A DNA stretch of 20,171 nucleotides from a virus: positions 1-20,171 of IMG/VR virus record IMGVR_UViG_3300006071_000124, one strand, 5' to 3'. Both the position numbers and the translations under genes were made by a program. Of the stretch, positions 1-5,315 are shown one piece after another. The notes below the pieces were generated by a model. That model did no database searches, was not told the origin of the DNA, and saw only the letters and a program-made list of their open reading frames with translations. How positions within the stretch are numbered: position 1 is the first letter of the stretch; each line of letters opens with the position of its first letter.

Positions 1-12
1 ATAGTCAGTCAT
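1..12 (-). CDS. Start of an edge-truncated gene (first four codons)
   Basis: The minus strand reads ATG-ACT-GAC-TAT into the left edge, giving M-T-D-Y. The ATG overlaps the TGA stop of the upstream gene in an ATGA arrangement, the same junction seen at 871-874 and 8135-8138. A GGAG lies 8 bases upstream inside the preceding gene. Nothing can be said of the product because the rest lies outside the window. The call rests only on junction style and the ribosome-binding site. Confidence 0.4.
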
Positions 13-416
13 TCCCCCTTCTCCAAAACTGGCGTTTCATCAAGCAAAATATCCTTGCCCTCTCTCATCAAAAGGTCAGGTATCTCTGTCGTCATTGTCA
101 GATGATTGCGTTGGGCTTCGGGAGAACTGCAAAATTTAAACAATTTCTCCATCCAATATTCTAACATCGCAATACGTCTCGACATTCGTTTACGGTTCCA
201 AAGATAGGTATCACACTCGAATTTCATTTGATGTTCTAGTTCCTCAATCCGTTTTGCTTGCGCCTCTAATGCGTCGGAGGCTTCATTGCAAAAGCTCTCA
301 GGCCAATCTGTATTGCAACAGCATTCGCTGGCTGACTTAGAGGCACAAGTGCAGTTTAACTTTTTGCCGCGCAATCGCTTCACAAGGTCTGAATAGTCAG
401 TCACGTCAATCTCCAT
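9..416 (-). CDS. Hypothetical Cys-rich coiled-coil phage protein (135 aa)
   Basis: I do not recognise a characterised function. Residues 8-16 (DYSDLVKRL) followed by a Cys cluster (C22, C24, C32-C34, C43) and then an acidic/basic helix at about 44-62 (ALEAQAKRIEELE) match a layout common in small early phage proteins. In those proteins a short head carrying C-x-C precedes a coiled coil. The Cys spacing could bind zinc, but no standard finger pattern is complete. Two further Cys are at 68 and 96. The ATG overlaps the TAA of the resolvase gene upstream by one base (TAATG), so the two are probably translated together. It was probably acquired as part of the early accessory block. Confidence 0.75.
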   Translation of the reverse strand: MEIDVTDYSDLVKRLRGKKLNCTCASKSASECCCNTDWPESFCNEASDALEAQAKRIEELEHQMKFECDTYLWNRKRMSRRIAMLEYWMEKLFKFCSSPEAQRNHLTMTTEIPDLLMREGKDILLDETPVLEKGE

Positions 417-874
417 TACATTTGTGTTTGAGCACCATACAAAGCTAGTAACGCCGCCTCTGCCCTGCCGTGATCTTTCTTGCGGCGAAAATGTTCGCTC
501 TTAGGCCATTGGCTAATAGCCAGCGCCCTTGCAGACTCTTTATCCGCCGAAAGGCCAAAATGCCTCTTCCACTTACCGGGGGACACATCAACTCTTCTGA
601 TGCCTGCCGCTCCGATAACGCCTTTTGCGACGCCATATGCCATACCAAAATTGAAGACCGAACTAACGCCTTGCTTCGGCATCGCGTGGACGCTTTCGAC
701 AACTGCCATATCCGGCGCGTGATGCTTAATGAGCTCAAACAATGCCGTCGCATTTATTTCTTTTCCTATAATCGGCACGTCATACGCCGCAATGAGGTGG
801 ATGTCGTTTGTGTAGTAAAACGCCACGGCTCCTGACGCGCCAGGATCAACGCCCATTATGCATTTGTATGTCAT
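416..874 (-). CDS. RuvC-like Holliday-junction resolvase (phage type)
   Basis: This protein is predicted to cut four-way DNA junctions during phage recombination and before packaging. The RNase H-fold signature is visible: G-V-D-P-G-A-S-G-A with acidic D10 on the first strand, V-V-E-S at 58-61 with E60, and a C-terminal K-D-H-G-R-A-E-A-A-L segment where D134, H135 and E139 can complete the metal site. Its 152 residues fit the compact RuvC-like phage resolvases. The stretch around 63-85 (MPKQGVSSVFNFG...GV) matches the conserved helix after the second acidic residue. The start overlaps the upstream gene's stop by four bases (ATGA, 871-874). With the PD-(D/E)XK nuclease and SSB-like protein transcribed the other way from 1488, it forms a DNA recombination set. 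The family call is secure; in vivo substrate preference is inferred. Confidence 0.9.
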   Translation of the reverse strand: MTYKCIMGVDPGASGAVAFYYTNDIHLIAAYDVPIIGKEINATALFELIKHHAPDMAVVESVHAMPKQGVSSVFNFGMAYGVAKGVIGAAGIRRVDVSPGKWKRHFGLSADKESARALAISQWPKSEHFRRKKDHGRAEAALLALYGAQTQM

Positions 875-1362
875 TCTTTTTCCTTTGGCCTGATGGCGGT
901 TTTTAACTCATTTGAAATATCATCAAGCATAGAAGCAAATTTAATTATATGCTCTTCATATTCGTCGCTGACGTATCCGTCACTGTCTTGGCGACAGGCG
1001 TCAATAAGGAGTTCGTGAATAGCTTTTTTTATGTCTACGTGGACGTGATAGCCGTCCTCTGCAAACTCAGATAAATAGATCGTTAATTTCTCAGGATGTT
1101 CTGCTATTTCCCAAAACCCTACAGTGAGGTCTTCCTCTAATGCTATCTGAAGAACGTCGCTTGATATTTCTCTGACGCGGTCTTCCGTTTTTCCAATTGC
1201 TTTTTCTATATTATCCCTGGCTTTTTGGATTGTTTGTTCCATCATTGTTTCAAAATCATCAAAAGCATCTTCAATTTTTTTATCTATAGAAAAAAGATCC
1301 CAATGAGATAAATCGACCTTTCCTTCAAATGTAAGACCCTTATTTCCATCGCGCTTATTCAT
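871..1362 (-). CDS. Hypothetical acidic helical protein (163 aa)
   Basis: I do not recognise this family. The first half (about 25-75) is charged and predicted helical (e.g. KKIEDAFDDFETMMEQTIQ), probably a coiled coil. The second half is acidic and mixed, with no Cys pair, signal peptide or membrane span. It is the first gene of the leftward early unit: an AGGGG ribosome-binding site lies about 12 bases before the ATG, and its stop overlaps the resolvase start. Position suggests an early accessory protein linked to DNA metabolism, but only by association. Confidence 0.75.
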   Translation of the reverse strand: MNKRDGNKGLTFEGKVDLSHWDLFSIDKKIEDAFDDFETMMEQTIQKARDNIEKAIGKTEDRVREISSDVLQIALEEDLTVGFWEIAEHPEKLTIYLSEFAEDGYHVHVDIKKAIHELLIDACRQDSDGYVSDEYEEHIIKFASMLDDISNELKTAIRPKEKE

Positions 1363-1487
1363 ATCAATTTCCCCTTAGTGCATATTTTGACGCTCAAGCT
1401 GCCCTCCCGGATTTTTTTTGTCAAGTGGGTTGACGGGGCGGTTTTGTGTAGTCAGGGTGACACAAATCAAAATTGAGATTGGATATT
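1363..1487. promoter_or_regulatory. Divergent early control region with GTCAA-N5-TTGAC palindrome
   Basis: This non-coding stretch separates the leftward resolvase unit from the rightward nuclease/SSB unit, so promoters for both should lie here. A perfect inverted repeat GTCAA-gtggg-TTGAC spans 1420-1434, and a second short one, TTGA-cgc-TCAA, spans 1387-1397. The first palindrome gives TTGACA on the minus strand (1424-1419) and TTGACG on the plus strand (1430-1435), each resembling a sigma70 -35 box. I could not find a convincing -10 box at 16-18 bases on either strand. It reads better as an operator or a phage-specific promoter than as a plain housekeeping promoter. Confidence 0.45.
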
Positions 1488-2240
1488 ATGAAAAACCCGT
1501 TTGAAATCCACGGCATACCGCACCTGTCCCCGTCAACATGCAACACATACGTTGGAAGCCCCGCCTCCTTTGTCCTTGAGAAATGCTTGAAGCAACGAGG
1601 CCAGGTAGGCTGCGCCGCATTCAGGGGGACCGCGGTAGAGGCCGGAATTGCTCACGGCTTAGAGACAGGAGCCTTAGACGATGAATGCATCCGCGTCGCA
1701 AATGAAAAGTTTTATGAGCTTTCTGCGATCTCCCAGGACCCGCAAAAAGAAAAAGAGCGTGCAGCTGTTGCAGATATGGTCCGCGTCGGCCTCAAAGAGC
1801 TTAGACCTTATGGGCATCCGACTGGCGCGCAAGGAAAGATTGAGTATCGGTTTGAGGGTCTCCTCGTCCCATTCATTGGTTACTTTGATTTTGAATGGCA
1901 AAATCACAAGATTATCGTAGACCTTAAAACGACACACGCCATCCCGTCTAAGATAAAGACGAACCACGCGCGACAAGTGGCGCTATACACTGCCGCAAAG
2001 GGTAACGACCTTGATCCGCGTTTGGCTTACGTAAGCACTAAAAAGAGCGCCGTTTATCGCTTGGAGAATGTTGAGGAGCACGTCGCGACGTTAGGCAGAA
2101 TAGGGCTTGCAATTCAAAAATTTTTATCTATCAGTGACGATCCGATGGAACTTGCCGCGCTTGTTGTTCCTGATGTTGACAGCTTTTATTTTAATGATCC
2201 CTTTGCGCGTCAGGCAGTCTTTGACATCTGGAAAATGTGA
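1488..2240 (+). CDS. PD-(D/E)XK nuclease, RecB/Cas4-like phage exonuclease
   Basis: Predicted metal-dependent nuclease for recombination or host-DNA processing. Counting from the ATG at 1488 (250 aa), the core shows an R46-G-T-A-V-E segment, G-Y-F-D-F with D134, I-V-D-L-K-T-T with D145 and K147, and the following Q163-x-x-x-Y167 helix. That order is the classic RecB-family PD-(D/E)XK arrangement. The N-terminal LSPSTCNTY segment is also typical of phage RecB-like nucleases. No iron-sulfur Cys set is evident (only C18, C33 and C42), so a Cas4-type 4Fe-4S cluster is unlikely. An in-frame TTG at 1473 could add five residues, but the ATG is preferred. It heads the rightward unit, 64 bases before the SSB-like gene, a pairing common in phage recombination modules. 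Confidence 0.85.
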   Translation: MKNPFEIHGIPHLSPSTCNTYVGSPASFVLEKCLKQRGQVGCAAFRGTAVEAGIAHGLETGALDDECIRVANEKFYELSAISQDPQKEKERAAVADMVRVGLKELRPYGHPTGAQGKIEYRFEGLLVPFIGYFDFEWQNHKIIVDLKTTHAIPSKIKTNHARQVALYTAAKGNDLDPRLAYVSTKKSAVYRLENVEEHVATLGRIGLAIQKFLSISDDPMELAALVVPDVDSFYFNDPFARQAVFDIWKM

Positions 2241-2304
2241 GAGCTTCGTCCATTAAGGACAAGAGCAAGCGGCGGGCTAGATCGTCGCATAATGGAGAAT
2301 AGTT

Positions 2305-2940
2305 ATGGCATTAGGCATTAATTACGAGAGCGCTGGCGGTGGTGATTTCCTTCCTATCGTTAAGTATGACGCCCGCGCCGGCAAGATGTTTCGCGTCGAT
2401 CGCGTAAATGGCGAGAGCCAAAATACGGATATTTCAAGAAGCTTTAAGGCTGTCTTTGACCTGGAGAACCTTGAGACTGGGTGGATTGATTTTGAGAGCG
2501 GAGCTCCGCAGTTTGCAATGGCAGTCCTTGGGTCTGGCCCAAAGCCAGAGCAGCCAGGCGACACTTTCCGCGAAGGCGTCCGCTTCATTGTTAAGCTTGG
2601 CAAGGATTGCGGCGGAGACATTAGAGAGTTTGCGTCAACCGCTAAGGCGTTTATGCGCGGCCTTGACCAGCTGCATGACGAATACAAGTCTCAGTCTTCC
2701 GCCAATGCAGGCAAATTGCCAATTGTATCACTTGAGGATACAGTAGCAATCACTTCGGGTGAAGGGGCCCGTAAGTCGACGAACTACGCGCCAAAGTTCA
2801 AGATCACGGGTTGGGTTTCTCGTCCTGATGATCTTGTCCACAAGGAGCGTAGCTCGTCGGCTAAAGTATCAACAACGCCGCCATCAACTGGCTCTACTAA
2901 AGTTTCGGCTCCCGCGGGTGGGGATGATGACTTTGGTTGA
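2305..2940 (+). CDS. Probable single-stranded-DNA-binding protein with acidic tail
   Basis: The 211-residue protein has a beta-rich body and a low-complexity Ser/Thr/Pro/Gly linker (about 180-203). It ends in GGDDDFG, an acidic-plus-aromatic tip like the C-terminal tails by which SSB proteins recruit partners. It follows the RecB-like nuclease directly, as expected of a phage exonuclease/SSB pair. A GGAG ribosome-binding site at 2294-2297 sits seven bases before the ATG. The protein resembles a phage family commonly annotated as ssDNA-binding, but no diagnostic OB-fold residue set can be read by eye. The alternative is another replication accessory protein. The tail, neighbours and length make SSB-like the best call. 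Confidence 0.65.
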   Translation: MALGINYESAGGGDFLPIVKYDARAGKMFRVDRVNGESQNTDISRSFKAVFDLENLETGWIDFESGAPQFAMAVLGSGPKPEQPGDTFREGVRFIVKLGKDCGGDIREFASTAKAFMRGLDQLHDEYKSQSSANAGKLPIVSLEDTVAITSGEGARKSTNYAPKFKITGWVSRPDDLVHKERSSSAKVSTTPPSTGSTKVSAPAGGDDDFG

Positions 2941-2948
2941 TAAGAAAG

Positions 2949-2973
2949 ATTAGGTGGATTGTTTCCATCTAAT
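2949..2973 (+). other. Hairpin 1 after the SSB-like gene
   Basis: A 10-bp stem ATTAGGTGGA / TCCATCTAAT closes a 5-base loop (2959-2963) nine bases after the stop. As RNA all ten positions pair, with one G-U wobble. It is AU-rich and not followed by a U run, so it is not a classical terminator. It may protect the 3' end of the SSB message or act together with hairpin 2. Confidence 0.5.
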
Positions 2974-2976
2974 AAA

Positions 2977-3014
2977 GGGGTGTGGTGTTACAATGCAAAG
3001 CCGCATCACACCCC
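2977..3014 (+). other. Hairpin 2 between the SSB-like gene and the 81-aa gene
   Basis: An 11-bp GC-rich stem GGGGTGTGGTG (2977-2987) / CATCACACCCC (3004-3014) encloses a 16-base loop, again with a single G-U wobble when read as plus-strand RNA. It lies three bases after hairpin 1 and 19 bases before the next ATG. No T tract follows. It could be a weak, factor-dependent terminator, an RNA-processing site or a protein-binding element that sets the ratio of SSB to downstream products. Confidence 0.5.
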
Positions 3015-3033
3015 GGCTTAATAGGGAATTGAT

Positions 3034-3279
3034 ATGCGATTTTTAATAACGATGAACATGCCGTCTTACACAGATAACCTTGTTCACCAAATGCATGTCG
3101 AACACAAATCATCAAACAGTCTTGAGGATTTTGTTCGCGCTCTTAACGAGAATGATTACGTAGTCGTTGAAGAGTTTTATAAAGATCGCTATTCAGCAAA
3201 CTATATTAGTCGTGGCAATGTCGCGATTAATCATCGCTACGTGGGCAAGGTTAAAGTTTTTACCAATCAATATGTGTGA
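3034..3279 (+). CDS. Small hypothetical phage protein (81 aa)
   Basis: No characterised family is recognised, though the opening MRFLITMNMPSY resembles small early proteins found in phages of aquatic bacteria. It is soluble in appearance, with no membrane span, a central acidic helix (LEDFVRALNEND) and a basic, beta-like C-terminal part. An AGGGAA ribosome-binding site at 3023-3028 precedes the ATG. It lies in the rightward early unit, 16 bases before the DUF6378-type gene, so it is probably co-expressed with the recombination genes. Confidence 0.75.
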   Translation: MRFLITMNMPSYTDNLVHQMHVEHKSSNSLEDFVRALNENDYVVVEEFYKDRYSANYISRGNVAINHRYVGKVKVFTNQYV

Positions 3280-3295
3280 GAAATAGGAGATAGAT

Positions 3296-3685
3296 ATGCA
3301 TCACAAGGAAGCATTACTCACTGCCGCAAAAATCGTTGACGACAGATCAAAGCAATACGGATCACCTGACGCATGCTTTGAAATCATTGCGCGCATTGCA
3401 ACGGCGACAATGGGTGAGGAATACACGCCTTACGATATTGCAATGATCTTGCATTGCGTGAAGCTTGGTCGCATGCAGGAGAAGCGTGCGTATGAAGATA
3501 ATTACGTTGACGCCATGAACTATTTAGCGTTTGCTGGCCAGTTTGCTGCCGGCCACGTCGCGTCAGAAATAGGCATGAAGGGTGTTGGGCTTCCGGGCAA
3601 TACGCTTTCTTTTACGAAGAAAACTAAAAACGTCCCGGTAGACTTGGACGCTTTGTCCGATGAAATACTTGGCCCCGCTGAGTAA
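3296..3685 (+). CDS. DUF6378-type conserved phage protein
   Basis: This 129-residue helical protein shows the pattern of a family I know as DUF6378: A-A-K-I-V-D-D-R-S-K-Q-Y-G-S-P, then F-E-x-I-A, Y-T-P-Y-D-I-A-M-I-L, then K-L-G-R near residue 60 and D-N-Y-V-D-A-M-N-Y at about 68-76. Members occur widely in phages and prophages near replication genes, and their biochemical role is not established. The repeated conserved acidic positions and small all-helical build recall MazG-like nucleotide-handling folds, but that is only an impression. An AGGAG ribosome-binding site precedes the ATG. Five bases after its stop the intrinsic terminator arm begins. Confidence 0.8.
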   Translation: MHHKEALLTAAKIVDDRSKQYGSPDACFEIIARIATATMGEEYTPYDIAMILHCVKLGRMQEKRAYEDNYVDAMNYLAFAGQFAAGHVASEIGMKGVGLPGNTLSFTKKTKNVPVDLDALSDEILGPAE

Positions 3686-3692
3686 TAACAAT

Positions 3693-3716
3693 GGCCGCAC
3701 ACGTTGCGGCCTTTTT
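3693..3716 (+). terminator. Intrinsic terminator after the DUF6378-type gene
   Basis: A perfect 7-bp GC-rich stem GGCCGCA (3693-3699) / TGCGGCC (3705-3711) with a 5-base loop is followed at once by five T residues (3712-3716). This is the clearest rho-independent terminator in the window. It sits within a run of same-strand genes, so the next genes need read-through or a promoter. I see no obvious promoter in the 16 bases between the T tract and the next ATG. Confidence 0.85.
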
Positions 3717-3732
3717 CACTATAGGAGACATT

Positions 3733-3930
3733 ATGATTGACGATCCATATGCTGAAGGATTTTCTGCAGGCACTAAAACAGAATGGTCTAAATGCGTCCA
3801 GGTTTGTGAAGCCTGGCAATCACAGACCTACATACAGTCTCACTATGGTAATTATGGTGAGTATGACCTGAAGGTCATTTTAAAAGTAGTTGGTCTTATC
3901 AAACAGGATATTGAGAAGACTATACAATGA
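3733..3930 (+). CDS. Small hypothetical protein (65 aa)
   Basis: The start is set at the ATG at 3733, which has an AGGAG ribosome-binding site at 3723-3727. The longer in-frame opening at 3691 would begin inside the terminator stem and has no ribosome-binding site. The product begins MIDDPYAEGFSAGTKTEW and is mixed-charge with aromatic residues; the D-P-Y-A-x-G-F-x-x-G opening is seen in various small phage proteins of unknown role. There is no membrane span. Its TGA stop lies one base before the GGAGG that drives the lipoprotein gene, so the two are coupled. Confidence 0.65.
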   Translation: MIDDPYAEGFSAGTKTEWSKCVQVCEAWQSQTYIQSHYGNYGEYDLKVILKVVGLIKQDIEKTIQ

Positions 3931-3940
3931 TGGAGGATGC

Positions 3941-4126
3941 ATGCGCTCATTACTTCTGCGAGCTGACAAAATAGCGTTCACTTTGGTAATATCGACATTA
4001 ATTGTATTACCAGTAATTGGGTGCAGTGTAGACACAAATGGGTATGAGTATAGATCAAATGGTGTATACCGACCAGTAAAGTGCGAACCTGCTTCGCCAA
4101 TCGTGATAAAGTGTTACTCCAAATAG
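3941..4126 (+). CDS. Small predicted lipoprotein (61 aa)
   Basis: The ATG at 3941 is chosen because GGAGG (3932-3936) lies four bases upstream; an earlier in-frame start at 3890 would sit inside the preceding gene. The N-terminus is basic (MRSLLLRADK), followed by a hydrophobic core (about 11-24) and a lipobox V-I-G-C with the lipidated Cys at 28. This gives a mature chain of 34 residues with two further Cys (48 and 58). It should be anchored in the inner or outer membrane facing the periplasm. Possible roles are superinfection exclusion, an outer-membrane spanin, or envelope modification. It lacks the Pro-rich character of Rz1, and no Rz-like partner is adjacent, so a spanin is not favoured. 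Confidence 0.65.
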   Translation: MRSLLLRADKIAFTLVISTLIVLPVIGCSVDTNGYEYRSNGVYRPVKCEPASPIVIKCYSK

Positions 4127-4135
4127 GAACGGAAA

Positions 4136-4438
4136 ATGAGCTGGCCAGGTAGAGACATTGTTAAGCGTCTTAACGAATTGGCCAAGAGAGAGAGTAAGCT
4201 TTACCGCGTTATGTGCGGGCCTGTAATGATTGAGGCCGCGGAAGAAATTGTGCGGCTTCGTGAAGAAGTAAAAATATTAAGCGAAAGAATAACTCACGAC
4301 GCAATTGGTTATGAAGCAGAGTGCAATAGGCTGCATGACGAAATTGCTAACGTGAATAATATTTTATTTAAGATTAGTCACTACGCCGTAGATTTTGAGG
4401 ATGTTCTAGAAATTATTCGAACGGAGAAATCAAAGTGA
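4136..4438 (+). CDS. Hypothetical coiled-coil protein (100 aa)
   Basis: No family is recognised with confidence. The protein has a basic N-terminal helix (DIVKRLNELAKRES), a central heptad-like coiled coil (about 31-52, with EEIVRLREEVKILSERI) and a hydrophobic C-terminal helix. This general design is shared with many small phage early proteins in which an A-A-x-E-I-x-x-L-R helix follows a short head. It starts ten bases after the lipoprotein stop and its TGA overlaps the GTG of the oxygenase gene (GTGA), so translation of the pair is probably coupled. Confidence 0.7.
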   Translation: MSWPGRDIVKRLNELAKRESKLYRVMCGPVMIEAAEEIVRLREEVKILSERITHDAIGYEAECNRLHDEIANVNNILFKISHYAVDFEDVLEIIRTEKSK

Positions 4439-5037
4439 TATTTGAACCAATAGTCATAGACGATGCATTGCCAGAATTTATTTTTAATAAAATACAATCT
4501 TCAATAAATGACAGGATGAATATGCCGTGGTTTTATCTTGAAGGAACCGCATACGGAGACAAAGACCTAATTAATAACTACCTTTATCAAGGTAGTTTTA
4601 TGCATTTATTTATGGCCGAGTATAATTATAATTCTCAACTTGCGCCAATACTTGAGGCGTCATTAGCGTTTATGGCAGAACGTGTCGATGTAAATTTAAA
4701 AAGAGTATTTAGGATACGCGCAGGTTTAATACCTGCCGTTAAAAAATACTTAATACACGACCCTCATGTAGACGGAAATAAAACGGCATACACTGGTCTT
4801 TTATATATAAACGACAGCGACGGCGATACTTACTTGTATAATGAGATATTAGATAAAAATTATAACGGAGCTCCTGAGGAATATTACGTAAAAGTTTTAA
4901 ACAAAAAAGTAACTTTAAGGCAAAAAATAAAACCAAAGGCTAACAGGTTTGTCTGTTTTGACAGTCGCATATATCACTCAAGCAGCACACCTGTTTTGAC
5001 GCAAAATAGGATTGTAATTAACTTTAATTTTGATTGA
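4435..5037 (+). CDS. 2-oxoglutarate/Fe(II)-dependent oxygenase
   Basis: Predicted double-stranded beta-helix oxygenase that couples 2-oxoglutarate decarboxylation to hydroxylation of an unknown substrate. Iron ligands are readable: H111-x-D113 in D-P-H-V-D-G, and H181 in I-Y-H-S-S-S-T-P. R192 in N-R-I-V-I-N-F is well placed to bind the co-substrate. The G-L-L-Y-I-N-D-S-D-G-D-T segment at 121-132 and the C-F-D-S-R-I-Y-H segment match the P4H-like group often carried by aquatic phages. The start is GTG at 4435, with GGAG eight bases upstream. Its base composition is about one-third G+C by hand count, lower than the surrounding genes, suggesting recent acquisition. Its target (protein, nucleic acid or a host metabolite) cannot be read from sequence. 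Confidence 0.85.
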   Translation: MIFEPIVIDDALPEFIFNKIQSSINDRMNMPWFYLEGTAYGDKDLINNYLYQGSFMHLFMAEYNYNSQLAPILEASLAFMAERVDVNLKRVFRIRAGLIPAVKKYLIHDPHVDGNKTAYTGLLYINDSDGDTYLYNEILDKNYNGAPEEYYVKVLNKKVTLRQKIKPKANRFVCFDSRIYHSSSTPVLTQNRIVINFNFD

Positions 5038-5053
5038 AGATAATTACTTATCT
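5038..5053. terminator. Weak convergent inverted repeat
   Basis: A 6-bp AT-rich inverted repeat AGATAA-ttac-TTATCT bridges the six-base gap between the oxygenase and the convergent 81-aa gene, followed on the plus strand by ATTTT. The location suits a bidirectional terminator, but the stem is short and lacks G-C pairs. The call is tentative. Confidence 0.25.
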
Positions 5054-5289
5054 ATTTTACCGCCTGGTATTGACGTTATTTCGTCTGCCGTTGGTATTGT
5101 TTTGAACGAGCGACGAACGGCCTTAAGCATCATGACCGCTTCCTTCTGCGCTTCGTCGTGCTTGATGTGATCCACCAAGGCAATAAGCTTTGTGAAGGAA
5201 ATTACTCTTGCCGCGACTGCGTCTAGCGGAAATTCGTCCACGTCTGACGTGTCGATCTCTGGGATATCATCGTCGTCATACTCACTCAT
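5044..5289 (-). CDS. Small acidic hypothetical protein (81 aa)
   Basis: No known family is recognised. The first 20 residues are strongly acidic (MSEYDDDDIPEIDTSDVDEF), then an amphipathic helical part (about 24-65) ends in a short Gly/Lys tail. An acidic tail of this kind can mimic DNA or bind a basic partner, but no assignment is justified. An AGGGG ribosome-binding site lies eight bases before the ATG. It is the last gene of the leftward phosphoesterase unit and converges on the oxygenase gene with only six bases between stops. Confidence 0.7.
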   Translation of the reverse strand: MSEYDDDDIPEIDTSDVDEFPLDAVAARVISFTKLIALVDHIKHDEAQKEAVMMLKAVRRSFKTIPTADEITSIPGGKIDK

Positions 5290-5315
5290 GACTTGCCCCT
5301 TAAAATGGACGCTTC

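Noticed and set aside
470-835. 121-codon plus-strand frame opposite the resolvase gene
   Set aside because: Antisense to a clearly recognisable RuvC-like gene, no ribosome-binding site, and Arg/Cys-rich shadow composition.
1419-1424. Sigma70 promoter from the TTGACA on the minus strand
   Set aside because: No acceptable -10 hexamer at 16-18 bases; kept only as part of a palindrome.
1473-1487. TTG start adding five residues to the RecB-like nuclease
   Set aside because: The ATG at 1488 fits the family start better, and the extra residues have no similarity value. AGGGTGA is 12 bases from the TTG, too far for a firm claim.
2241-2304. GTCC-attaa-GGAC hairpin between nuclease and SSB-like gene
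   Set aside because: Four-bp stem and no T tract; too weak to support a terminator.
3691-3732. ATG start at 3691 for the 65-aa gene
   Set aside because: It falls in the 5' arm of the intrinsic terminator and lacks a ribosome-binding site; the ATG at 3733 has AGGAG.
3890-3940. Earlier in-frame start for the lipoprotein gene
   Set aside because: It would lengthen the basic head to 27 residues before the hydrophobic core and lie inside the preceding gene; ATG 3941 has GGAGG at proper spacing.
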